Source: Chloroflexota bacterium (GTDB taxonomy: Bacteria; Chloroflexota; Dehalococcoidia; Lucifugimonadales; Lucifugimonadaceae). Taken from it: a stretch of 10,995 nt of DNA. The notes beneath the pieces are model-generated. The model ran no database searches. It was not told the DNA's origin and saw nothing but the letters and a program-made list of their open reading frames with translations. Made by a program: the position numbers and the translations under genes. How positions within the stretch are numbered: the first letter of the stretch is position 1; the number at the start of each line of letters is the position of its first letter. Of the stretch, positions 5,056-10,995 are shown piece by piece. The stretch covers positions 1-10,995 of the forward strand of contig JACPRT010000111.1 in assembly GCA_016189845.1 (NCBI GenBank). Reading direction: 5' to 3'.

Positions 5056-5691
5056 ATGGTCGAGCATGAGCCAATCGCCCTGACGCCAACGCCGGACAAC
5101 CCCTTGTTCCGGCAGACTTACGAGCTGGACAGAAGCGAGGGCGCGGTCATCAACCAGATGCGCGCGACCCACATCGAACAGTTCCCCGACCCGCTCATCG
5201 AGGTGCCGGCGGAGTTTCGCCGCAGTATTTTCGTCGGGAGCATCGACGCGCTGCTGAACTGGGGCCGAAAATCGTCCGTATTCCCGCTCATGATGGGCCT
5301 GGCCTGTTGCTCGTTCGAGATGATCGCCTCCGCGATGTCCAGGTGGGACCTGTCACGATTCGGCATGGAAGTATTCCGTGCATCGCCTCGACAGGCCGAC
5401 CTGATGATCGTGTCGGGGACCGTGACCTGGAAAATGGCGCCGGTCGTCCGGCGACTGTACGATCAGATGGCGGAGCCCCGCTGGGTGATCTCGCAAGGGG
5501 TCTGCGCGACCTCGGGCGGGCCGTATTACGAGTCGTATTCGGTCGTACCCGGGGTGAACAAGATCATCCCGGTCGACGTCTATGTGCCAGGCTGCCCGCC
5601 CCGGCCCGACGCGCTGATCTACGGGATCATGCAACTTCACGAGAAGATCAAGCGCTACAGCCTGGCCGGCCGGGCGGCGGGCAGGGAATGA
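5056..5691 (+). CDS. nuoB: NADH-quinone oxidoreductase subunit B
   Basis: NuoB carries cluster N2, the last iron-sulfur centre that hands electrons to quinone, on the cytoplasmic side of the junction with the membrane arm. All four expected ligands are visible in 211 residues: Cys84-Cys85 in GLACCSFEM, Cys150 in GVCATSGG and Cys180 in PGCPPRPD. The first 55 residues form a polar N-terminal extension before the conserved core. The gene starts three bases after nuoA and its TGA overlaps the ATG of nuoC (ATGA). Confidence 0.95.
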   Translation: MVEHEPIALTPTPDNPLFRQTYELDRSEGAVINQMRATHIEQFPDPLIEVPAEFRRSIFVGSIDALLNWGRKSSVFPLMMGLACCSFEMIASAMSRWDLSRFGMEVFRASPRQADLMIVSGTVTWKMAPVVRRLYDQMAEPRWVISQGVCATSGGPYYESYSVVPGVNKIIPVDVYVPGCPPRPDALIYGIMQLHEKIKRYSLAGRAAGRE

Positions 5692-6134
5692 CCATCGTCC
5701 TCGGAGGCGAGCAGGTCGCCTCTGTGATCGAAGCGATCACGCCAGGTTCAGTCACCGGCCACGACAGCTCCGCAGCCTGGGTGCGGGCCGAGACGTGGCC
5801 CGCGGTCGCAAGGGGCCTGCACGACCGGCCGGAAGCCGATTTCAAGTTCCTGAATTCCGTCACCGGAGTGGACTACATCGACCACTTTGTGATCGTCTAC
5901 CACCTGACCTCCCTGGGCCACAACCACAGCGCGGTGATCAAGATCCGCTGCGGCGAAGCGCGGGAAGACCCGGTCGTTCCGAGCGCGGTCCCTGTGTGGC
6001 GCGGGGCCGACCTCCAGGAGCGGGAGGTCTACGACCTCATGGGGATCCGTTTCGAGGGCCATCCGAATCTGAAGCGGGTGATGCTGTGGGAGGGATTCCC
6101 GGGCCACCCGCACCGCAAAGACTTTCTGCGCTGA
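5688..6134 (+). CDS. nuoC: NADH-quinone oxidoreductase subunit C
   Basis: NuoC is a peripheral subunit that packs against NuoD in the quinone-reducing module. The 148-residue product has DFKFLNSVTGVDY (51-63) and the family signature ERE-VYDLMGI at 111-120, then GHPNLKRVMLWEGFPGHPHRKDF at the C-terminus. The ATG at 5688 was chosen over upstream in-frame codons because it overlaps the nuoB stop as ATGA and gives the normal N-terminus; longer versions would run through nuoB in another frame. NuoC and NuoD are separate genes here, not fused as in E. coli. Confidence 0.93.
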   Translation: MTIVLGGEQVASVIEAITPGSVTGHDSSAAWVRAETWPAVARGLHDRPEADFKFLNSVTGVDYIDHFVIVYHLTSLGHNHSAVIKIRCGEAREDPVVPSAVPVWRGADLQEREVYDLMGIRFEGHPNLKRVMLWEGFPGHPHRKDFLR

Positions 6135-6153
6135 GCAGGGCTTCGACAAACAG

Positions 6154-7260
6154 ATGCCGATCCGCACCGAACCCGTCACCGTAAACATCGGACCGCACCA
6201 CCCCAGCACACACGGGGTATTCAGGCTGCGGGTCACGTTCGACGGTGAAGTCGTCGTCGATGCGGAGCCTGTCTTCGGGTATCTGCATCGCGGCACCGAG
6301 AAGCTCGCCGAAGAGCGCACGTATGTGCAGTTCGTCACGCTGTCCGACCGCATGGACTACGTGGCGTCGATGACGAACAACCAGGGCTTCATGCTGGCGG
6401 TCGAGAAGCTGGCGGGAATCACGCCTTCGCCGCGCGGGGTATGGCTGCGGATGATCGCCGCGGAGCTGCAGCGCATCGCCAGCCACCTGGTGGGCATCGG
6501 GTTCTTCCTGCAGGACCTCGGAGCGTTCGGGACGCCACTCATCTACGTGATGCGCGAGCGGGAGCGCATCCTGGACCTCTTCGAGATGCTCTGCGGCGCA
6601 CGCATCACGGTTAGCTACATGCGGCCGGGTGGCGTGTTCATGGACGCACCCCAGGACTTCTGGCCGGCCCTCGACACCTTCCTGGCCGACATGCCCCACT
6701 ATGTCGATGAGTACGAGCGTCTGATCACGGGCAATGAGATCGTCCTGGTCCGAACGAAGGGGACCGGAAAGGTGCCGGCCGAAACGCTCGTCAACGCGTC
6801 GGTCAGCGGTCCGATGCTGCGCGCGGCCGGACTGGACTGGGACCTGCGGATCAAGGACCCCTACGAGTACTACGGCCGCGTCAAATTCGACGTCCCGCTT
6901 GCCCGGGAAAGCGACAACTTCGCCCGTTACATCGTTCGAATCCAGGAGATGCGGGAGTCGGTCAAGATCATCCGGCAGTGCGTCGAGCAGATCGAGCCGG
7001 GGCCGGTGCGGCCGAAGGAAGTCCCGTTCCTCATCCGGCCGCCCGCGGGCGACGTCTACGCTCACATCGAGGGGCCCAAGGGTGAGCTGGGGTATTACCT
7101 GGTCAGCGACGGCACGATCGCGCCGTATCGCTGCAAGGTGAGGGCGCCCTCGTTCATCAACCTGACCCTGCTGCGCGATATGCTGGTCGGCTGGAAGGTC
7201 GCCGACATGATCGTGACGTTCGGCAGCATCGACATCAACATGGGGGAGGTCGACCGGTGA
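6154..7260 (+). CDS. nuoD: NADH-quinone oxidoreductase subunit D
   Basis: NuoD is the 49-kDa-type subunit, related to the large subunit of [NiFe] hydrogenases, which forms the quinone pocket with NuoB. The 368-residue protein begins with the hallmark NIGPHHPSTHGVFRL (11-25) and continues with GYLHRGTEK and DRMDYV. It ends with the canonical FGSIDINMGEVDR. The length matches stand-alone bacterial NuoD proteins. It starts 19 bases after nuoC, the largest gap between the Nuo-coding genes through nuoK, with only a weak ribosome site, and overlaps nuoH by four bases (GTGA). Confidence 0.95.
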   Translation: MPIRTEPVTVNIGPHHPSTHGVFRLRVTFDGEVVVDAEPVFGYLHRGTEKLAEERTYVQFVTLSDRMDYVASMTNNQGFMLAVEKLAGITPSPRGVWLRMIAAELQRIASHLVGIGFFLQDLGAFGTPLIYVMRERERILDLFEMLCGARITVSYMRPGGVFMDAPQDFWPALDTFLADMPHYVDEYERLITGNEIVLVRTKGTGKVPAETLVNASVSGPMLRAAGLDWDLRIKDPYEYYGRVKFDVPLARESDNFARYIVRIQEMRESVKIIRQCVEQIEPGPVRPKEVPFLIRPPAGDVYAHIEGPKGELGYYLVSDGTIAPYRCKVRAPSFINLTLLRDMLVGWKVADMIVTFGSIDINMGEVDR

Positions 7261-8498
7261 CCGACGGCTTCCTCGACAACGCGTTCTTCCGCAACATCTA
7301 CTGCAACCTGGCCAGCAGCGGTTCCGATCGATGCGCAGGCGGCGGTCCCTTCGGCGATGGCCTTCTGCCCCCGGGTTGGGAATGGCTGGCCTTTCTGGTC
7401 ACCGCGTTCGTGACGGTATTCGTGGTCGTCAACGGCGCACTGATGGCCGTCAACCTGTATATCTGGGGGGAGCGGAGATTGCTCGGCCGGCTCCAGGGAC
7501 GGCTGGGGCCCAACCGCTGGGGACCGTTCGGGCTCCTGACGCCGATCGCCGATCTGATAAAGGTCCTCTCAAAGGAGGACATCGTCCCCGCCGCCGCCGA
7601 CCGGCTTGTCTACAGCCTCGCTCCCGTTCTCCTGGTCGTACCAGTCCTGCTGGCGTTCGCCGTGATCCCGTTCGGAAGCTCCACGTGGGCCGCCAATCTC
7701 AATGTCGGCGTCCTGTACCTGATCGCGGTCCTGTCGGTTGAATCATTCGCCCCGATCACGGCCGCATGGGGGTCGCAGAACCGCTACGCGATGTTCGGAG
7801 GGCTGCGGGCGGTCGCCCTGCTCGTCAGCTACGAGCTGCCCCTGGTCCTGTCGCTGATCGGCGTCCTGATGATCGCCGGCTCGCTGTCGCTGGTCGACAT
7901 CGTGAATGCTCAGGACGTGCCGTTTGCCCTCGTCCAGCCGCTGGGGTTCCTGGTGTTCCTGATCGGATCGGTCGCGGAAATCCAGCGCGCGCCGTTTGAC
8001 CTGTCGGAGGCCGAGTCCGAGCTGGTCGGCGGCTACCACACCGACTACAGCGGCATTCGGTGGGGCCTGTTCCAGGCGGGCGAGTTCATGTCCACTATGG
8101 TCAGCGGCGCGATCATCGCGACGGTCTTCCTGTCGGGGTGGCGCGGCTTCGACTTCCTGCCGTCGCATGCGTGGTTCTTCATCAAGTTCGCCGGGGTGCT
8201 GTTTGTCATGACCTGGATCCGCGCCACGCTTCCAAGGCTGCGCATCGACCAGATCACGTCTTTTGCCTGGAAGGGGCTGCTGCCGCTGGCCGCCGTCAAC
8301 CTGCTGGCGAGCGCGGTGCTATCCCTGATCTGGCCTCGCCCGAGCGTCGGGGAACTGTGGGCGATGGCCGCCGTCAACGTCGTCGTGGCTGCGGCCGCAA
8401 TCTATGTTCTCGGCCAGTTCGGCCCAAAGCCCGGTGAACGGCCGCGTCCGGCCGTCGCGCCCGCGCTCGGGGCCACCGGTCGAGAGGGAGCCGCCTGA
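7257..8498 (+). CDS. nuoH: NADH-quinone oxidoreductase subunit H
   Basis: NuoH is the heel membrane subunit linking the quinone cavity to the proton pumps. The 413-residue product has about eight to nine hydrophobic segments. It contains the conserved ERRLLGRLQGRLGPNRWG loop and AEIQRAPFDLSEAESELVGGY, starting near residue 240, whose acidic residues line the quinone path. It is longer than the E. coli protein (325) through a 45-residue N-terminal lead with two Cys residues before the first helix and a Pro/Arg-rich C-terminal tail. The GTG start overlaps the nuoD stop. The gene following nuoD is nuoH, so nuoE, nuoF and nuoG are absent from the usual slot. Confidence 0.95.
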   Translation: MTDGFLDNAFFRNIYCNLASSGSDRCAGGGPFGDGLLPPGWEWLAFLVTAFVTVFVVVNGALMAVNLYIWGERRLLGRLQGRLGPNRWGPFGLLTPIADLIKVLSKEDIVPAAADRLVYSLAPVLLVVPVLLAFAVIPFGSSTWAANLNVGVLYLIAVLSVESFAPITAAWGSQNRYAMFGGLRAVALLVSYELPLVLSLIGVLMIAGSLSLVDIVNAQDVPFALVQPLGFLVFLIGSVAEIQRAPFDLSEAESELVGGYHTDYSGIRWGLFQAGEFMSTMVSGAIIATVFLSGWRGFDFLPSHAWFFIKFAGVLFVMTWIRATLPRLRIDQITSFAWKGLLPLAAVNLLASAVLSLIWPRPSVGELWAMAAVNVVVAAAAIYVLGQFGPKPGERPRPAVAPALGATGREGAA

Positions 8499-9169
8499 TG
8501 TACGGAATCGGCATCCTGAAAGGCTTCAGCGTCACCGCGCTGAACATGATCCGCGCTCCGTTCACGATCGAGTACCCGGACCGCCGCGTCGGGTTGCTGG
8601 GTCTCGCCAAGGCCTCGGGCATGAACCCGCTGGTGTTCGCGCTCAAACGGCCGGCCGCCGCCGTCAAGGCGGCGTTGGGAGTCGCCAAGATCCCGGCACG
8701 CCTTCCCCAGCACTCACGCTTCCGCGGGCAGGAGTTCGTCTGGTACGAAGAACGGTGCACCGGCTGCGCCAGCTGCGCCAAGCTGTGCCCGCTGGGCATC
8801 ATCCGCATCGTCACGGACCCCAGCGGGCGGCAGACACAGGAAGGCGAGGTCTACGACGTCGAGGTGTTCGACATCGACCTCGCGCGCTGCATGGCCTGCG
8901 GCATCTGCGTCGAGGTTTGCCCGTACGACGCCCTGCACATGGGCAGCGGCTTCGAGCGCGCCCGGTACGCGTTCCCGAATCTGATGATCACGGTCGATGA
9001 GCTCAAGCGAGCGCCAAAGCGGCCGAGCACATGGTTCAGGCCGCAGCTGGAGGCCAAGGGTTACGATCCGCAGCGCAGCGGCACGGCCGACTGGAAACTG
9101 GTCGGTCGCCACGAAACGCCAACCGCGGAGCAGTTGAAGCGGACCTGGGTGGACGAGCGCACCAGGTGA
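8498..9169 (+). CDS. nuoI: NADH-quinone oxidoreductase subunit I
   Basis: NuoI is the ferredoxin-like subunit with two [4Fe-4S] clusters (N6a and N6b) that passes electrons toward NuoB. Both CxxCxxCxxxCP motifs are complete: Cys87, 90, 93, 97 and Cys131, 134, 137, 141 of 223 residues. The N-terminus has the family's LKGFSVTALNM and TIEYPD segments. There is a basic C-terminal tail after the clusters. The ATG shares one base with the nuoH stop (TGATG), and the TGA overlaps the GTG start of nuoJ. Confidence 0.95.
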   Translation: MYGIGILKGFSVTALNMIRAPFTIEYPDRRVGLLGLAKASGMNPLVFALKRPAAAVKAALGVAKIPARLPQHSRFRGQEFVWYEERCTGCASCAKLCPLGIIRIVTDPSGRQTQEGEVYDVEVFDIDLARCMACGICVEVCPYDALHMGSGFERARYAFPNLMITVDELKRAPKRPSTWFRPQLEAKGYDPQRSGTADWKLVGRHETPTAEQLKRTWVDERTR

Positions 9170-9813
9170 TCGAGCGGTCGGCGATCATCGATATCGTCTT
9201 CTGGGCCGTCGCGGCGCTCGCAATCGCCGCGTCCGTGATGGTCGTCACCGTCAGGGACGTGTTCAAGGCGTCGCTCTTCCTTGCAGGGTCGTTCGTTGCG
9301 GCCGCCGGCCTCTATGTCCTGCTGCGGGCCGAGTTCCTCGCCGCAGTTCAGGTCCTGATTTACGTCGGTGCGATCTCGATCCTGATCGTGTTCACGGTGA
9401 TGCTCGTGCGCCAGGTCTCCGGCGGCAACCGGTCCGGCGGACCGTTCTTCGCAATCGCAGGCGGTGTGGCCGCCGTCCTGGTCGCGCTCGCAATCAGCTA
9501 CGCGGCGGTGAACTCGAAATGGTCGGACCTCGATCGCGCCGCAGCGGGCGATGAACGGGTGGCGGCCGCGTTGACCGGCGAATATCAGGCGCAGCAGTCG
9601 CCCGGGAACCCCGACGTGGACCTCGTGAAGGTCCCGATCGACGACCCCGAGAAGGCCCGTCACGGCGTTTTCGAGCGCACCACCAACCAGCTCGGGACGA
9701 TGTTCATCCGGGACTACGTCCTGGCGTTCGAGATCATTTCGATCGTGCTGCTGGCGGCGCTCATCGGGGCCCTCGCTATCGCGCGCGGAGCGCGCGATGG
9801 TGGCACTTCGTGA
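9166..9813 (+). CDS. nuoJ: NADH-quinone oxidoreductase subunit J
   Basis: NuoJ is a membrane subunit of the proton-pumping arm. The product is 215 residues, with four hydrophobic segments in the first 110, including LIYVGAISILIVFTVML, which holds the pi-bulge region of the third helix. A polar stretch of about 70 residues follows, and a last helix (about 185-208) closes the protein. The GTG start at 9166 is chosen because it overlaps the nuoI stop as GTGA and gives a normal N-terminus; longer in-frame versions would read through nuoI. The long hydrophilic insert before the final helix is larger than in the E. coli protein. Confidence 0.93.
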   Translation: MIERSAIIDIVFWAVAALAIAASVMVVTVRDVFKASLFLAGSFVAAAGLYVLLRAEFLAAVQVLIYVGAISILIVFTVMLVRQVSGGNRSGGPFFAIAGGVAAVLVALAISYAAVNSKWSDLDRAAAGDERVAAALTGEYQAQQSPGNPDVDLVKVPIDDPEKARHGVFERTTNQLGTMFIRDYVLAFEIISIVLLAALIGALAIARGARDGGTS

Positions 9814-10163
9814 CGCTCGAAAGCGTCCTCGTGGTCTCAGCTGTCATTTTCAGCATCGGGCTGTTCGGCTCGCTCGCCAGGCGCAACGTGATAGTCGTGC
9901 TCATGTCGATCGAACTGATGTTCAACGCGGTCAACATCGCGGCGATCGCCTTCTCCAGGTTCACCGTCCCTGCCTCGCTCGCCGACGGTCCGGTGGCGCT
10001 CACCGCCGACGCGATGCGCCAGGTCCTTACGGGCCAGGTCTTCGCAGTCTTCGTGATCGCGGTTGCCGCCGCCGAGGTCACCCTCGGCCTCGCGCTGGCT
10101 GTCGCCATCTACCGCCGCAGGGAATCGTCCGAGGTTACCGACCTCACGTCGGCGAGGGGATAG
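9810..10163 (+). CDS. nuoK: NADH-quinone oxidoreductase subunit K
   Basis: NuoK is an antiporter-like (MrpC-type) membrane subunit with three helices. Both buried glutamates used in proton translocation are present: Glu35 in LMSIELMFNAVN and Glu89 in VAAAEVTLGLA. At 117 residues it is longer than the 100-residue E. coli protein because of an insert of about 20 residues at 52-74, between helices two and three. The GTG start overlaps the nuoJ stop by four bases. Confidence 0.95.
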   Translation: MTLESVLVVSAVIFSIGLFGSLARRNVIVVLMSIELMFNAVNIAAIAFSRFTVPASLADGPVALTADAMRQVLTGQVFAVFVIAVAAAEVTLGLALAVAIYRRRESSEVTDLTSARG

Positions 10164-10171
10164 CCCGGGCC

Positions 10172-10366
10172 ATGTGGGTCGACTACAAGCGTGCGCCGAA
10201 CCTGCTGATCGCGGAGATGTGGAAGGATCTGTTGGAGGGGGAAGGCCTCCCGGCCAAGATCATCCCGGAAGGCAACATCCTCGATTGGGGCGAACGGGTG
10301 CCGTTCCGAATTCTCGTGCCGAGGGGACGTGAGCACGTCGCCGACGAAATCCTGAGGAAGCTCTAG
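10172..10366 (+). CDS. Small DUF2007-like protein inside the nuo operon
   Basis: This is a 64-residue soluble protein with no signal peptide or membrane segment. It begins MWVDYKRAPNLLIAEMWKDL, continues LLEGEGLPAKIIPEG and ends RILVPRGREHVADEILRKL. This pattern of strand, helix (AEMWKDLLEGEG), strand, then LVP strand and final helix resembles the DUF2007 putative signal-transducing domain, also likened to small ferredoxin-fold/ACT-like modules. It starts eight bases after nuoK and ends immediately before the nuoL GTG, so it is expressed with complex I. The ribosome site is weak (GAGGGGA, 12 bases from the ATG). It might assist assembly or regulation of the complex, but that is inference from position only. 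The family call is by eye. Confidence 0.75.
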   Translation: MWVDYKRAPNLLIAEMWKDLLEGEGLPAKIIPEGNILDWGERVPFRILVPRGREHVADEILRKL

Positions 10367-10995
10367 GTGATCTCCGAGGCCGCAACCTGGCTGATCATCG
10401 GCCTCCCGCTGGCGTCGTTTCTGGCCATCGGGCTGGTCGTGAGGCCGTTCTTGAACCGATGGTCGATCGCCGCCGGCTGGCTCACGATCGGGACGGTGGG
10501 CGCGTCGTTTGCGCTGTCGCTGTTCGCCGCGAGCACCGTGTTCTCGCACGGCCCGGTCGAGTTCGAGGCGCGTCGCTGGCTTGCCGTCCCGGGTCTGACG
10601 ATCCCGTTCGGACTGATGCTCGACCCCCTGACCGCCGTCATGCTGGTGGTCGCGTCGGGCGTCAGCCTGCTTATCCAGATCTATTCCCAGGGATACATGA
10701 AGGGCGACCCCGGGTACGCCAGGTCTTTTGCCTTCATGTCCCTCTTCACCGCGTCGATGCTTGGCCTCGTGCAGGCCAGGAGCATCGTCCAGCTGTTCTT
10801 CTTCTGGGAGCTCGTGGGCCTCTGCTCATACCTCCTGATCGGTTTCTGGTTCACGCGCCCGGCCGCGGCCAACGCCGCCAAGAAGGCGTTCCTGGTGACC
10901 AGGCTCGGCGATTTCGGGTTCCTCCTTGCGATCCTGTACCTGTTCTCCAAGAGCGGGCAGCTTCTCGACATCCCGACCCTGTATGACGCCGTTCA
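10367..10995 (+). CDS. nuoL: NADH-quinone oxidoreductase subunit L, N-terminal part (truncated by window edge)
   Basis: NuoL is the distal antiporter-like proton-pumping subunit. The visible 209 residues contain several hydrophobic segments and the family's typical order. FGLMLDPLTAVML comes first, then SQGYMKGDPGYARSFAFMS, and FFFWELVGLCSYLLIGFW with Glu148, the key helix-5 glutamate. Last is AAKKAFLVTRLGDFGFLL. The start is GTG directly after the stop of the small DUF2007-like gene, with GAGGAAG about eight bases upstream. The frame is open to the window end. The related subunits NuoM and NuoN presumably follow outside. Confidence 0.93.
   Translation, partial: MISEAATWLIIGLPLASFLAIGLVVRPFLNRWSIAAGWLTIGTVGASFALSLFAASTVFSHGPVEFEARRWLAVPGLTIPFGLMLDPLTAVMLVVASGVSLLIQIYSQGYMKGDPGYARSFAFMSLFTASMLGLVQARSIVQLFFFWELVGLCSYLLIGFWFTRPAAANAAKKAFLVTRLGDFGFLLAILYLFSKSGQLLDIPTLYDAV

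Noticed and set aside
5307..5687. N-terminal extension of NuoC reading through nuoB
   Set aside because: The sequence before the ATG at 5688 is an out-of-frame reading of nuoB. The ATGA overlap gives a normal NuoC N-terminus.
9031..9165. N-terminal extension of NuoJ reading through the end of nuoI
   Set aside because: It has no NuoJ-like sequence before GTG 9166, which overlaps the nuoI stop like the other junctions of the operon.
9797..10171. Long frame giving the DUF2007-like protein about 125 extra N-terminal residues
   Set aside because: The extra part is an out-of-frame reading of nuoK. The family-like start MWVDYKRAPNL is at 10172.
1..10995. CRISPR arrays, insertion sequences, prophage or integron features
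   Set aside because: No regularly spaced direct repeats, transposase or integrase motifs, or terminal inverted repeats were seen. The region looks like stable chromosomal backbone.

Overview
The window is GC-rich bacterial DNA, densely packed with short intergenic gaps. A threonine synthase tail, a lone molybdenum-hydroxylase large subunit and a complex I operon of the 11-subunit layout (nuoA-B-C-D-H-I-J-K-L, with no nuoE/F/G between nuoD and nuoH) would fit Chloroflexota (for example Dehalococcoidia/SAR202-like lineages). That placement is an inference from gene content and order, not a firm assignment.

Layout. 2-298: 3' end of a threonine synthase gene. 362-2710 (+): xanthine dehydrogenase/CO dehydrogenase-type molybdopterin subunit without its usual FeS and FAD partners. 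2707-3309 (-): GNAT acetyltransferase, whose stop codon shares a CTAG with the previous gene's stop. 3310-3493: divergent intergenic region. 3494-3784 (+): a gene that conventional annotation would truncate or miss, a SelW/SelT/SelH (Rdx) family selenoprotein with an in-frame TGA at 3539-3541 read as selenocysteine in a C-V-P-U motif. 3794-4084 (+): its tandem paralog of identical length, with cysteine in the same place (C-V-P-C). 4125-4511 (-): VOC (glyoxalase/bleomycin-resistance fold) protein. 4512-4632: promoter region. 4633-10995 (+): the nuo operon, including a 64-residue DUF2007-like gene between nuoK and nuoL; nuoL runs off the window.

How the parts work together. The nuo genes encode the membrane arm and quinone-reducing connecting part of a proton-pumping NADH:quinone oxidoreductase-type complex. 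They are tightly coupled: five of the junctions overlap by 1 or 4 bases. The two Rdx proteins are small thioredoxin-fold redox proteins, translated as a coupled pair (the stop of the first lies within the Shine-Dalgarno of the second). The most noteworthy object is this Sec/Cys tandem pair with a hairpin of bacterial SECIS geometry just after the UGA. It implies that the genome encodes SelA, SelB, SelD and tRNA-Sec elsewhere; none is in this window.
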